Shown here: positions 37,801-49,800 of the stretch, in pieces
How positions within the stretch are numbered: position 1 is the first letter of the stretch
How the letters are laid out: each line of letters starts with the position of its first letter
Assembly: GCA_015680685.1 (NCBI GenBank)
Contig: MNCI01004504.1
Coordinates: 141,409-205,408 of the forward strand
Reading direction: 5' to 3'
Origin: Gnetum montanum
Lineage: Eukaryota; Streptophyta; Gnetopsida; Gnetales; Gnetaceae
Length of the DNA stretch: 64,000 nt
Notes under the pieces: model-generated
What the model saw: the letters and a program-made list of their open reading frames with translations, nothing else
Database searches by the model: none
Told to the model about the DNA's origin: nothing
Translations under genes and position numbers: made by a program

Positions 37801-40800
37801 AGAGAGCCTCCCTCTACCTCTGGTTTTCTTCATATCTACAGGCCTCCTCCCTCATCTTATTTCTAATCTACGTCTAAATGATCTCCCATTCAATCTGTCT
37901 CCTCATCTCTACTTTGTACAAGAGAAGAAATTCAATATCTTCAGTGGCCCTACAGATCTCTACCTTGGCTCTCTCATCCACTACCCATTCGGCCTCCTCA
38001 ATCTTTGTTGCTAATTCCACTCTTGCACATTCCTTCACCACTCACTTTTGCTTCCCTAATCCTCCTCTCTTCCACAAAAAACTCCAACCCAATCTTGGCT
38101 CCAGCTTTCCTCAACTAATTCTCAGTCTAAGGTCAAAGCTCTTCCTCAACAACCCTTCGAAGAGTGGCTTTGAGTAGTTCCTGATTTGACAAATTGGTCA
38201 TTTCCATCTTGTCAAAGTCCTTCCTGCTGTAGGCCCCATCTTGCAGAAGAGAGGGAGTGTTGGGACCTCCGCTGGTTTTCAATTTCCTTCAAAACGTTAA
38301 AGGGGATGTTCTATGCGTCCAGCACTAGATGCGTTTCAAATAGTGGGATGTATGACACCACTGGAGTCGTTTGAGACTACTAAGTTAAGTCTCACGAGTA
38401 TGCCATGGTTATTTGGGTTTGATCATGAAATCTGGATCAAGTATTCATCTCAACATATATCACATTTTACACTAAGTATGGTGTGTGCTAGTCTCCTTTG
38501 TTGTTGCACTATGGTGTCCAATGCTTTCCATGATACTTTTGTAGAATGTAGTTTTGATATTTTTCTATTATTTATAGTTAATGGATATTTATGCTAGATG
38601 AATAATTTTTGATAAGTTTCTATTTGGATTTTCATATGCTCATGTTATGTCTTACATTATAGATTACTGATTCAGAACATGCTTTTATATACATGGATTG
38701 TTCTATTTATGATGTTGGATTCTTTATATGCCCATGTTTTTATATATATGTTTGATTTATGCTTATGTAATTTCATTTGGTACTGGTTTAATATTTTTGT
38801 GTGTATGTGATAGTAGATGCTTAGTTGGCTTTTCCTGGTTTCCGTTACATATTGTTTCTTCTCCATGCTCCACTACTAATGCATTAGTGGTAACGATCTC
38901 AAGACCCAAAATAATTCATACCCAATTTGCCTTAGAAACTCAAGGAATTCAAAAGCTCAATGACTCAAAGCTTGAATAAAAGAAAACTTCTTTATTAATT
39001 TCAAATTTAGAGTACACATGTTTAGAAGCAAACAACACACAAGGACTAGAACAAAACCCAAAACAATACCTTACTCTCACAACCCAAGAGATGCCAATGC
39101 TCACAATTGAGCTTGACAATGACCTCACTTAGCACTTGACAACTTCCTTGTGCCTACACTCCTCTCAATGCAAGACATTGCAAGAGATCATGAGGCATCT
39201 CGCAATTTGGCTGCTTCTACCTTTTATAGGCTTGCCTTGACCGTTGGGCTTTCTTCTCATCCATTCAATTTCCATTTTGTGTGACGATTCACTTTAAAAA
39301 TCATTTGTTTGCTGATTGTAAGTGACTGCATGTAGGAACTCCTCTCAATCTACACTAACTATGAGTGGCTACAAATAGTAGCCCATTGCAGTCACTGGCT
39401 CCAAGTGGCTTCAAGTAACAATTCCTCGTAGTTGACTCTAGCTGCAAGTGGTTGTGATAGTTGCTTTCGCACCTGTCCTCAGTTCAGGCCCACCAGGAGG
39501 GGAGAGGCAGTTGAGGTAGAAGAGTATAAGCTGCTCAAGGAGCTACAAGAGTTAGTGAGAAAGGAAGAACTGTATTGGAAGCAGCAAGCTCATGCCAAAT
39601 GGTTGAAAGAGGGGGACAAGAACACAAAACTGTTCTTTGCGACTGCCAAGGCTAATAATTTGGGTAAACAACTTATATTGTTGAGGGATGGTGTTACACT
39701 AGCTGAACCTCAGGAGGTGGCCCCAGTGATGCAGCAATATTGGGCCAATGTTTAGGCCTATAATTAGGTGATGCCCATCTTGGTGCTGATGGATTCGGTG
39801 TTTACTGGGTCTAAGAGCCAGAAAATGCTTGAGTTGTTTTTTTGGACAGAGCTTGATGATGCGATGGCGTCATTTTCTTGGAAGGCAATATGCGGGATGG
39901 TCTCAGGTGCATTCCTGCATAATGGGCAGGTGGCATCAATATCAAGGCCACACCTTTGTAAATTCATCTGCACCGATAATGCATTACTTTCCAAAAGCCA
40001 TAAAAAGACTTTAATTTTCTCGGGCACACACCCCTATCATATCTAATTCCATCCTAGCACCGATGGATACATGGCCGATAACAAGTGATGCAGCTCGCAT
40101 TCCAACCACCCTCGCGACTGCGTTTGCAGTGCATGGCTGCAAAGTGTCCGCCATGGTCTCAAGTCATGCGCCCTCAACTATCACCGAACGTACTTGGCAT
40201 TCATGATCTGTATCCATTGGGCCAGCTCTTCATTTTGGTGGGTGAAACGAAGCAGTAGGTGTTGCTGACCGAGAGTCAGTTCATCTTCAAATTTTGATAT
40301 CCCCAAACCCCCCGCAATTTGAGGGCACACAATCTAGTCCCAGCTAGCTAGGTGCAATTTGCCCCNNNNNNNNNNNNNNNNNNNNNNNNNNNNNNNNNNN
40401 NNNNNNNNNNNNNNNNNNNNNNNNNNNNNNNNNNNNNNNNNNNNNNNNNNNNNNNNNNNNNNNNNNNNNNNNNNNNNNNNNNNNNNNNNNNNNNNNNNNN
40501 NNNNNNNNNNNNNNNNNNNNNNNNNNNNNNNNNNNNNNNNNNNNNNNNNNNNNNNNNNNNNGCTGTCCCCCCCCCCCCCCCCCCCCAACCCCACAAAGTG
40601 ATGTATGAGCTTTGTTAATAGCCTAACTTACTGCACATGGGGGAGTAGCAATAGTGGCCACGAAACATGTCATTGAAACCAGCACCAGCCACCCTTTATG
40701 AGTAAGAAAATGGTTCACCAAGTTTCCGATCCAAGTCTTGATTTTTTCCAAAATCACCCCCAAGATATACAACAACCCTAATGAAACAGTTGGATGCCCA

Positions 40801-43800
40801 AGTAGGAGTCCCAAATCGTTCCAGAAGGAACCCCCAAGATTTGCAAAACCCAATCTTTCACCTCAATGTCTACGTTGAGGAAGTGTGCAAACAACTTTGC
40901 ACAGTTTATCACCTGGCCAAGTTCGGCAGCCATCCAGGTAAGTGCCAGATTAATGCCACGCGCTTGTGGGACGTAGCCCGACTAAGCAACATCATGTCAT
41001 CAACATAGTGTTCAGCCAAACATTCCACCCCAGCAATTTTCAAGCCTCCTACGCCAACCTTGCAATAATATCGCAAAAGGTCCATACTGATAATAAAAAG
41101 TAATGGCGAAAGATAGTCCCCCTAAGGTCCATACTGATAATAAAAAGTAATGGCAAAAGATAGTCCCCCTACTGTAATCCCTTGCATGGGGAGGAGAGTC
41201 CCCATAAACCTTGGCTTTGTGCCCGTCCCACCCCCCCACCCCACACACACACACACACACATTGAAGGAGAAGCCAGCTGAAGATTGCAAGTGAATACAA
41301 AGCTGGATAAAACCCGAGTCAAAGCCTTTTTGCCGCATAATGGTGGCAAGTGCCTCCCAGCTAATTGTATCATAAGCCTTGGTAATATCTAATTTGAGGC
41401 ATAGCCCAAGGAACTTCAAAAGACGAAGAGAGTGGAAGATCTCCTGCATGAGGAATTGGTCCTGCAGGGTTCATCCCTGAACAAAACCCGTCTGATTAAC
41501 CCTAACCAGTTTGGGCATGAGGGCAGCCGACCTATGCACAAACATCATAGAGAAAATATGGATTAGCATGTTGTAGACCCTAATGGGTCAGAAATGTTCC
41601 GAAGATGAAGCATCAGCACGTTTGGGAATGCACACGATTCAAGAGTAGTTGAGCTCACGGTGGACCTGCTTCTTGGCCAGCATTAGATTAAAGGCGTCCA
41701 AGATGTTGGGTCCCATAATATCAAGGAAAGTTTTGAAGAATTCGAGACTCCAACGATCTGGCCTAGGCACCTTCCCAACAGGCATGGCCCCAACTATTGC
41801 TATTAGCTCCTGCCAGGAAAATAGGGTTAGCAGTCTAGCGCTATCCTCTTCGTTCAACACCCATGGAACCCAAATAGACATGGGTGCTGTGGGCCACTTT
41901 GCCTAGATCGTCTCCCAATATCATGCTAGTTCTCTGACCACGTCCTTCGAATCATCAACCATCTCTCCCGTGTTAGTCTCCAGTCCGTGTCGTTGGCTCC
42001 ACCCACGTGTTTTGGCTACAACAAAGAAGAATTTTGTCTGTCTATCACCCTCCCTAAGCCATTTGATCCACGATCTTTGTTTCCATTAGATTTCCTCTTC
42101 CAAGTCAAGTGCCTACAGTTGCATCAGAAGATTCTATTCCTCGTCTTGCAAGTCCTCCCCAGCTTCTTGTCAAGATTACACCTGGGCCAGTTGAGTCCAA
42201 AGGGCAGTATGGCCCATCTGGAAAGAAAATTTGTCCTCCACAAGTAAGGATCAAATAGCCCACTTTAAATGAAGGAGCCCCTCCTGGAGAAAGTTCCTAG
42301 GATCCCCTTGGCCTAGCCTGTAGTCCGCCCAAATGTCTTCAACTAAAGGCCACAACTAGGGCTTGAGTAGCCAAGCTGCTTCAAACTAAAAAGGCTGAGG
42401 GGCCTAGTTTCTCGGGGGCCCAATACAACAAATGAGTAACCGGTGGTCCGAGGCGACCTTCTCCTACCCCATAACCCGTGCATCGATCCTCAGAAGGAGG
42501 TTTGAACTGATGCAAACCTGATCAATTCAAGAGAGGACACGATCAACCCCTTTCTGCCTATTGCTCTAGGTGAATTGACAATTTTCAATTGGCAGATCAA
42601 CCAACGAGTGAGACGTCAAGAAGTCTTGGAACTCCTAGGCTCCTTTTGTTGTTGTGGGGGGCGGGGGGGGGGGGGGGGGTGCCTGGGGCGAGCAGCCTGC
42701 ACCAAACTTTTCCCAAGAGTGGAGTTGTTGGTTGAAGTCCCCAACCACAAGCCAAGCAAGACGATCTTGCACCAACACCACCACTTGTTCCAACTCACAC
42801 GGTCTCTGCTCCCAAACTTGAGCCCCATAGAAGTTGGTCAGCCACAGACCTCGGGAGGGAATGTGAACAGTCAAAGCCCATTGCGATGAGTCAACTAAGA
42901 GCATGTCAAAACATGCTAGGATAGCCAGGCCCCCTGCCCACCCCACACAGGGCTACAAGTGCACCTTTCAACCATCCCAATGGAGATGGCAGGCCTTTGT
43001 CTGATGTAGCTTGGTTTCCTAAAGGCATATAATGTCACAATCTTCATCACGAACAATCTGTCGCAGGGTATTTCTTTTATAGGGTGTACCCTATCCCCTA
43101 CAATTCCATGATAAGAGCTTCATGTATGACCGGTTGAGTGGCGCTGGGAGACCTCCCATAGGGTCTGTTGCAATCCCAAGTCAATGTTCCATTTCATCTG
43201 CTTCTCCCGCACCAGACTCTCGGATGAGTGGCCAAGGTGACCCCCCTCCTACAATACCAGGCTACATCCTAAATCCTCAGATGGCGGGCAAGCCTCCTTG
43301 GGCTTGTGAGATTTTGTACTCCCTCAAACCACATTAACCCAGTCACCAAGGGGGGGAGCACAATCCTGGAGACCGTCGGCTCAACTAACGATGGAGAAGC
43401 CAGAGAAGAGCAGCAAGCCTGCACCTACCACAATGGGGAGACTCGTCGCAATGGGGATGCCCACAGGGAATCTTGCAGGGGAGGATGGGCAGGAGTGGGG
43501 GTGGGGGTGGGGGTGGCCCCACCAACCATCCCTTGCATCCAATAGTCAACCAATCCCCATCATCACCTGGCTTACAGGTCTCGGCCCGCATCAGCCTTAC
43601 TCCCCCACCTCAAGCCCTATGATCAGGTTCGCAGTGCCCATTCTTTTCGCACAAGGAGCAAACCCCCCCCCCCCCCCCCCCCCCAAGGGGGGAAGGGCTT
43701 TCTCCATTGGTTGCTCAACCTCTAAATTTTCAAAGTTGGTGTAGAGCCGTTCCTCCCTACCTAGGAGTTCTTGGACCACCTCCTTGATGAGATCTTTTGG

Positions 43801-46800
43801 GGATAGGGTCCTCCACATGCAGAAGTAGGCGAAGCCCATCTACTCCATCGTCTGTGTGACCTTATCGAAAGTAATGAAATCACTGAAGAAACCTACAATA
43901 CGTTGAAGGAATTCCAAATTCCACATTGCCCATGGAATCCCAAAGACACACACCCATACTGGGGCATGAGCAAACAAATCTGATTCACGATGCACCCCCG
44001 ACCGCCAGGGGATCAAAGCCAATCCTCTAGCGCTATAAAACCATGCCCCCCCCCCCCCAAAGGACAAAGTCACAGTCTTCAAGCGTCGGAAAAATAAACA
44101 AGAGCAAGTTCTCCAACAAGCTCCGCATGTCCATTGTCCCAACTCCCCAAACCTCCTTTGCCCACTGTCGAATAAGGTCCATCCGGGGGCAAGCACCAAA
44201 GGACATGAACTGTCCTATTAAACTACGTTGCATTGTCCTCTCCCTCCACCAGCAACCCACTAACTTAGAGAGGCATAATGCCATCCGACCAGGAGTGTTC
44301 TTCAATAGTCCCATTAGCCGCCTCCAAGTCCCCCCTAGGACAGCTCCCCTCCATGAATCCCTCCAAGTTAGTCACCTGCGGGCCGGTCGGTTCGCCATTG
44401 TCGTGTGTACCATTACTGCCCACACCGTGTGCATTGTAGCCGCATCCTTTGTTCACCTCGCTTGCTCCACTCATATCGCTCATCAATCAAATGCCGCATG
44501 GAATTTATTTAAATATTATTAGTGATAGAAATTCCAAGTTCATTAGTCATTTTTGGAGGTCTCTTTGGAAAATTTTAGGGACAAAATTAAATTTTTCTAG
44601 TGCATATCATCTACAATTTGATGGCCAAACTAAAGGGGTGAATATATCTTTGCTGAATATTTTGAGGTGTTTATGTAATGGACAGCCCATCGGTAGAAAA
44701 TTTGTTATGTCATGCTGAATTTTTGTATAATAATACTTTTCATGTTGATAATGGTAAGAGCCCATTTGAGGTGAATTATGGTTTTTGTCCAAAGATGGTG
44801 GACAATGTGAGGAGCTTTGAGGGAGAATCTTAACTTAGTGCTGATTTTGTGCAAGAGATGAGGGATCTTCATGCACAAGTGAAGGCAAATCTTGAGAAGA
44901 AGGCTGAAGAGAGAGTCCTAAAGAGGAATGAGGGCAAGTGGAAGTCTAACTTTGTTGTTGGTGATCGAGTTTAGGTGCACTTGAAGAAGAAGAGGTCGAG
45001 AGGTATCAACTTCTCAAAGTTGAAAGCCAAAAAGATGGGTCCTTTCAAAATAAATGCCAAAAGTAATGATAATTTTTTTGAAATTGACTTACCAAATGAT
45101 GTTGGTATGTCTTTCGTACTTAATGTTGCACTTCTTGTGCGTTATCATAGGCCAGTTGATGATGAAACCATATAGGCCAACATTGATGAGTTGAAGGAGG
45201 CTATTGACAAGTCTAAGCCTTCAATAGAGAGAAAGGCAATTGTACTCAAGAGGAGGGAAGCTTCTAGCACTCTAGGAGTGAAGAGGCATGAATAGTTGAT
45301 CCATTAGAAGGATCAATCTATTGATGATATTGTATGGGTCCATGAGACCAAACTTGTTAAGTGAGAGATCACTTCTACCCCTACTCCCTTGTTCACATGA
45401 GTTCATGAAGGGTGGAAGAGCTAGTGTAGGGACACCTCTTCCAACCCCCTTTTACATCCCTACAGGTGGTTTTTGCAGGTTTTTGGATGTTGTGGAGACA
45501 TCTTGGAAGACCAAGAAATGTCTTGGCCAAGAGCTAAGCCTTCATAGGAGACATCTGGGAAGTGAAGAAGATGTCTGGGATGTTAAGGACACATCTCTCC
45601 CAAACCTGAGATGTCTTAGGTGAGATGTCTTTACCCAAGTGGAGACGTTTCACCTACACTAGAGACATCTCCCATGTTAATGAGATGTTGCTCCTAAATG
45701 CTAGAGATGATAGTGAGATGTCTTGGTCAAGCTTGGAGACAACCCATACGGCCAAGGAAACTTCTGAGTTGGCCATTCCAAGTTTGGAAATCGCTAGAAA
45801 ATATGAGAAAAGGATGGAAACAACTAAGGATCTTCCAGTTAAGCCTGCGGAAAGGTTTCTAGAGTTCTTGACTTCAATTTCCAATAAATATTGTATGTGT
45901 TTTCATGTTTTGAAACATGAGATGAGATTGAGAGTGGCATGAGAGCACAATGGTGAGATTGCATGTGTGTGTGTAGCTCCCTAGTCAATTGTGTGTGTGT
46001 TTGGCCTATGTATTTCTTATAAGCATTATGTGTTTGGATCTCAATCCTGTGTTTGTGGCAAAGATCTCATTTGGTTGGTTGTGCCTTGCATTGAGGATAA
46101 TCATTATGTAGTTGTAGAGCCTCATGCTCTGCAATATCGTTGAGTGTTTGTGAGTGGATTGTGTTGTTGTGGGTTGTGTAATCATTAATTTGTAATCTTC
46201 TTTACATTAGTTGAAAATAGCAAGTTTTCATGTTTGCTAGCAAATTTGAATTATCTTTCATAATATTGAGATTTAGTGGGATTAAAGGGTTTAAAACAAA
46301 TGGAGTAACCTTGCTCCAGACTCACAACGATACACTATGCAAAAATCAAAACTAAGGATCTATAGAGAGGAGTTGATGCACTACATGGAGCTTGCTAATC
46401 TTAGATATGCCAATCTTGTCATGTTGACAATTGGCCACCCAAGAAATAAAGTGGAGAAGCAAGTTGCAACTACATTCACCCTATTCAATCATAAAAACAA
46501 GTTCCATGATGAGACTAAGAGAAAGCTACATGTAGCACAAGCAAAGCTAGAAGTTCTTTGAGCATAATACACCAGGCAACAAGATGTTGCAAAGAACCTA
46601 GCAAAAAGAATGGTAGAATACTAGGAGCTAAAAGAAAAGGTGGAAGTGTTTAATGTTGAATGCAAACTATTTACTACCTAGTTTGTAAAAGCAAACAAAA
46701 TGTTCTCAAATCTATCATGTCTGTGAAAGATTCTAACTGCCAACATGACCAATCAAACTTGGGACCATTCATGATCCACAGACAAATGTGAAGAAGTATC

Positions 46801-49800
46801 AGGCAATCCTCAATCATTTCGATATGAAGGATCAAGCTACTAAACAATCGCAAGAGCCACCATAGCAAGAGGAACTGCCACCACCTAGAACAACATGAAG
46901 ACTTACAATGGAACAAATTTTGAAAGACTGCACTTTGATATATGTACAGTCTTTTGTCATCTTGTGAACCACTTGAATAAATTTTGCAATGCGGCACTCT
47001 AGTCAATTAGTTTGTCAGTTAGTCAATTGGGTCACCTCCACAATTTCATAACAAACTCTATTCCAATTTTATGTAACTCAAGGATGGAGTTTTTAATCAG
47101 TTGTGGCAACATTGCAGCTACAACACTACAATGTCATAGGCTTTCGTATGTAGTCATAAATATGATGTATCCAAGGGCAGGGAAGCCTATAAATAACAAC
47201 CACCTACTACATTCAATGCATCATTTTTTGTCCCATAATAGAAAAAAAATCTTGTAGTTTCCTTCAGTAAAAGTTAGAATTTGTCAATGGGTGCCCACAA
47301 TGTGGATTTGAGTTAATTGTATAGAGTCTTATTCAAGTGATTTATACCTAGACATCAGTATTCCTACTCACACTCCTACCATTTAGCCCACAAGGCCCAC
47401 TACTCTGAGCAAGCCCTGGCAAGAGCCTCTTTGGTGGCCCTAGCCAAGTCAACATCAAATTTTTCTTGGAGCACCCGCCAAATATGATCAGCGTGAGGCA
47501 CAGCAAAGTCAAGAGAAGGGCACTAGTAAGATGTTTATTCTCTCATGTTTATTTTACTTTTGTTCCATATTTGACATGCATACCTTTTTTCCTTAAGCAA
47601 GTCATGTATTGATGTCATGGACATACTATTCTTTGATATTTCTTCCTAGAGAGTTGTCATTCGTGATTTTGACAAGCTCTTGATACAAGATTCTATTTGA
47701 CATTTTGGGGAAGAGAAATTTCACTATACATTACAGTTGTATTTGAAAAAAAAGATTGAGAGTGTATTTGTGTTGATTTGTGCAATCATATGGTGGCATT
47801 TTGAGCCGTGTAACTACTTTGCTACTGTGAAACTCCAATACGGGCATATAACAAACAGGTGATAAACTATGACCAACTGAAAAGGATAAAATGAGTAGCA
47901 AGGAATATTGCAAGCCCAATGTCCAGACAATTGATAATGAACAATCAAATATCTCCAAATAAAAGGAAAGGAACAACAGCCAATTGAACCAGCATATACA
48001 CAAACAACTGTAGAAACTAGTTCATTGACAAATTCCATACTGCATTTGCATAAAATCCATGAGACAAAAAAAAATCAAAAACCTTAAATTCACAGTTAAA
48101 GTGTGAGAATAATGCAAGATAAATAATTACAGAAATTGAGAGGTTATATTGAAAAATTGTAAGTAAATGAAAAAGAACTTTGTGATGACAAAATTATTCT
48201 CCATCAATTAAAAATGAAAACAAATATTGATGGGTGCAAGTAAGATTGGTCATCATTTTTCAAAAAAGATCATGTTAACTTACTTGTTGATGATAAGTAT
48301 CCTGCCCAACACAATGTCCCTTTCAATGCTGCATGGTTTAATAGTTGTCCAACCCTAGATATTACCTGCTTGAACAGACAGAATTGTAGAAGGTAATGTT
48401 GAACAACATGAAACTGCCTTCAGAATAGTATTCTATAACATCAATCTCAAGGGTTTTTTTTTTAATGTTCTGTAAGAAAATATTTCACAAGGAAATGTAC
48501 TAACCGGGTCCCCCATCCTACCAGGAGATGGGGGAATTGAACAGATAATGTGCGTTGCTTCACATATAGTCCTTTCCAAATCAGTTAGCCTGCAACCAAA
48601 TGGAAGCAGTTAGCATGTATTCTAATAAAGTAAACAAAATTAACAGTGAAATATAGTTACAATAATTATCAGGAGGGAATATGCCAAATTTTTTTAAAAA
48701 AATTTGATGTAACGTGATGAATAAAATGAGGAAAAGGACTAAAAGCGAACACAAGTTTCAACTTCAACGATCATTAGCATCATCACCTGACGGTTATTCA
48801 ATTACACCATCCATTAGGTTCCTCTTTCACCTTTCCTTTTTTAAGCCTTCACAATCAGTCATGTCCTTCTACATTATTTTATTCCATGTTTTTTTTGGTC
48901 TACCTCCTCTTTAGTTTCTATCTTAGACATAATTATTTCAGTTATGCTTCTATTGACACAGCCTAGACTTCTTCTCAAGAACTAATTCTTAACTGCACCT
49001 TTAATGCACTGATCATCCATTTCAGTATGTGCATCCTTTCAAGAATTAATTTCCGTTCTTGCTACTTTTTATCTTCTCAGAAATTTGATTCCAGTAATAT
49101 TATAGATTTAGCTACTGTTTTATGCAATTTCACTAGTGTAACATTCAATTTAATTACTTGTACATGTGTGCTCCTACTCAGAATAATGAAACTAAAACTA
49201 AAGCTTTATTACATCTGGAGACCCATAGGATCTATTAGACAGATACTACATTTTCATGAAGAAAAGACATACTCTGCAAATTGACCAAGCATCAATGGGG
49301 ACAACAAAAATAAATCATATAAATTTTTTGTTGTAACATTATAACATTGTCTCAAATGGGTAGTCACAGCATTAAAAAACATATGCGGTCCATCCTCAAG
49401 GACTCCTAACCTAGACAGCCTACAGGTGCACCCTTCTCAAGAGATTTGAATCCATCTTCCACCTTCTTTTTTTTAGATGATGTAAACTTAAGTGAAGCTT
49501 GTTGATAGCACTCCAATACTAGATTAGAATAGCAGCTGAGAGATAGTGAGCTTCTTTGTCTAGTTTATTAGATCCAATGTGATATAAATAAAATTATTTA
49601 TTGCCTTCTACATTAGACCAGAACTCCATGGATACCATTTTCTCACAAGAAATATTCCATTTTCTCAACCATTACACTCCATGGATACCAACCATGGTTA
49701 ATAGTATCTTAATGAGGTATCATTTGTTCGTAAAACTTTTGATTTGCATCCTATAAGTCCTATTCAAGAATTAGGTTAAAGAACCAAAATTAAATTCTAT

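Larger units (their letters stand above)
39764..43123 (-). pseudogene. LINE ORF2 (endonuclease, RT, zf-RVT)
   Basis: The start MKLLSWNCRG, then DIICL*ETK (Gln codon to stop), then VVGDFNQ near 42680 identify the APE endonuclease. The linker shows KWLREGDRQTKFFF near 42070. RT runs from 41881 (FFKTFLDIMGPNILDAFNLM) through LKLDITKAYDTISWEAL (catalytic Asp) near 41390 to HYVDDMMLL near 40990-41010. The C-terminal zinc domain (PEKIKVFLWLL, CPLC) lies at 40027-39764. A 47-base tandem duplication, a CA repeat and the N gap interrupt it. Confidence 0.82.
39764..44486 (-). mobile_element. L1-type LINE, near full length, in intron 4
   Basis: On the minus strand: ORF1 from about 44486 to 43600, ORF2 from 43123 to 39764. 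It inserted into gypsy integrase sequence H2, whose frame resumes at about 44490. It lacks a visible 3' UTR and poly(A). It is richer in GC and CpG than its surroundings, so it may be younger than most elements here. It includes an assembly gap and several long C/G runs. Confidence 0.85.
37229..48283 (-). other. Intron 4 of the YeeZ-like gene (11055 bases)
   Basis: The donor is GTAAGT and the acceptor TCTGAAG. It contains a Glu-rich coiled ORF relic, a possible LTR, two LINEs, the assembly gap, gypsy fragment H2, its octamer-rich tail and a coiled-coil repeat relic. The ends of the intron (47300-48280 and 37230-37600) show no gene. Confidence 0.85.

Noticed and set aside
40334-40618. ORFs on both strands across 40334-40618
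   Set aside because: They run through 196 N and a C run, so they carry no information.
41079-41172. CRISPR-like repeat
   Set aside because: Only two directly adjacent units without spacers, inside a LINE RT.
42575-43744. Gly- and Pro-rich plus-strand ORFs
   Set aside because: They are antisense to LINE ORF2/ORF1 and depend on homopolymer G/C runs.
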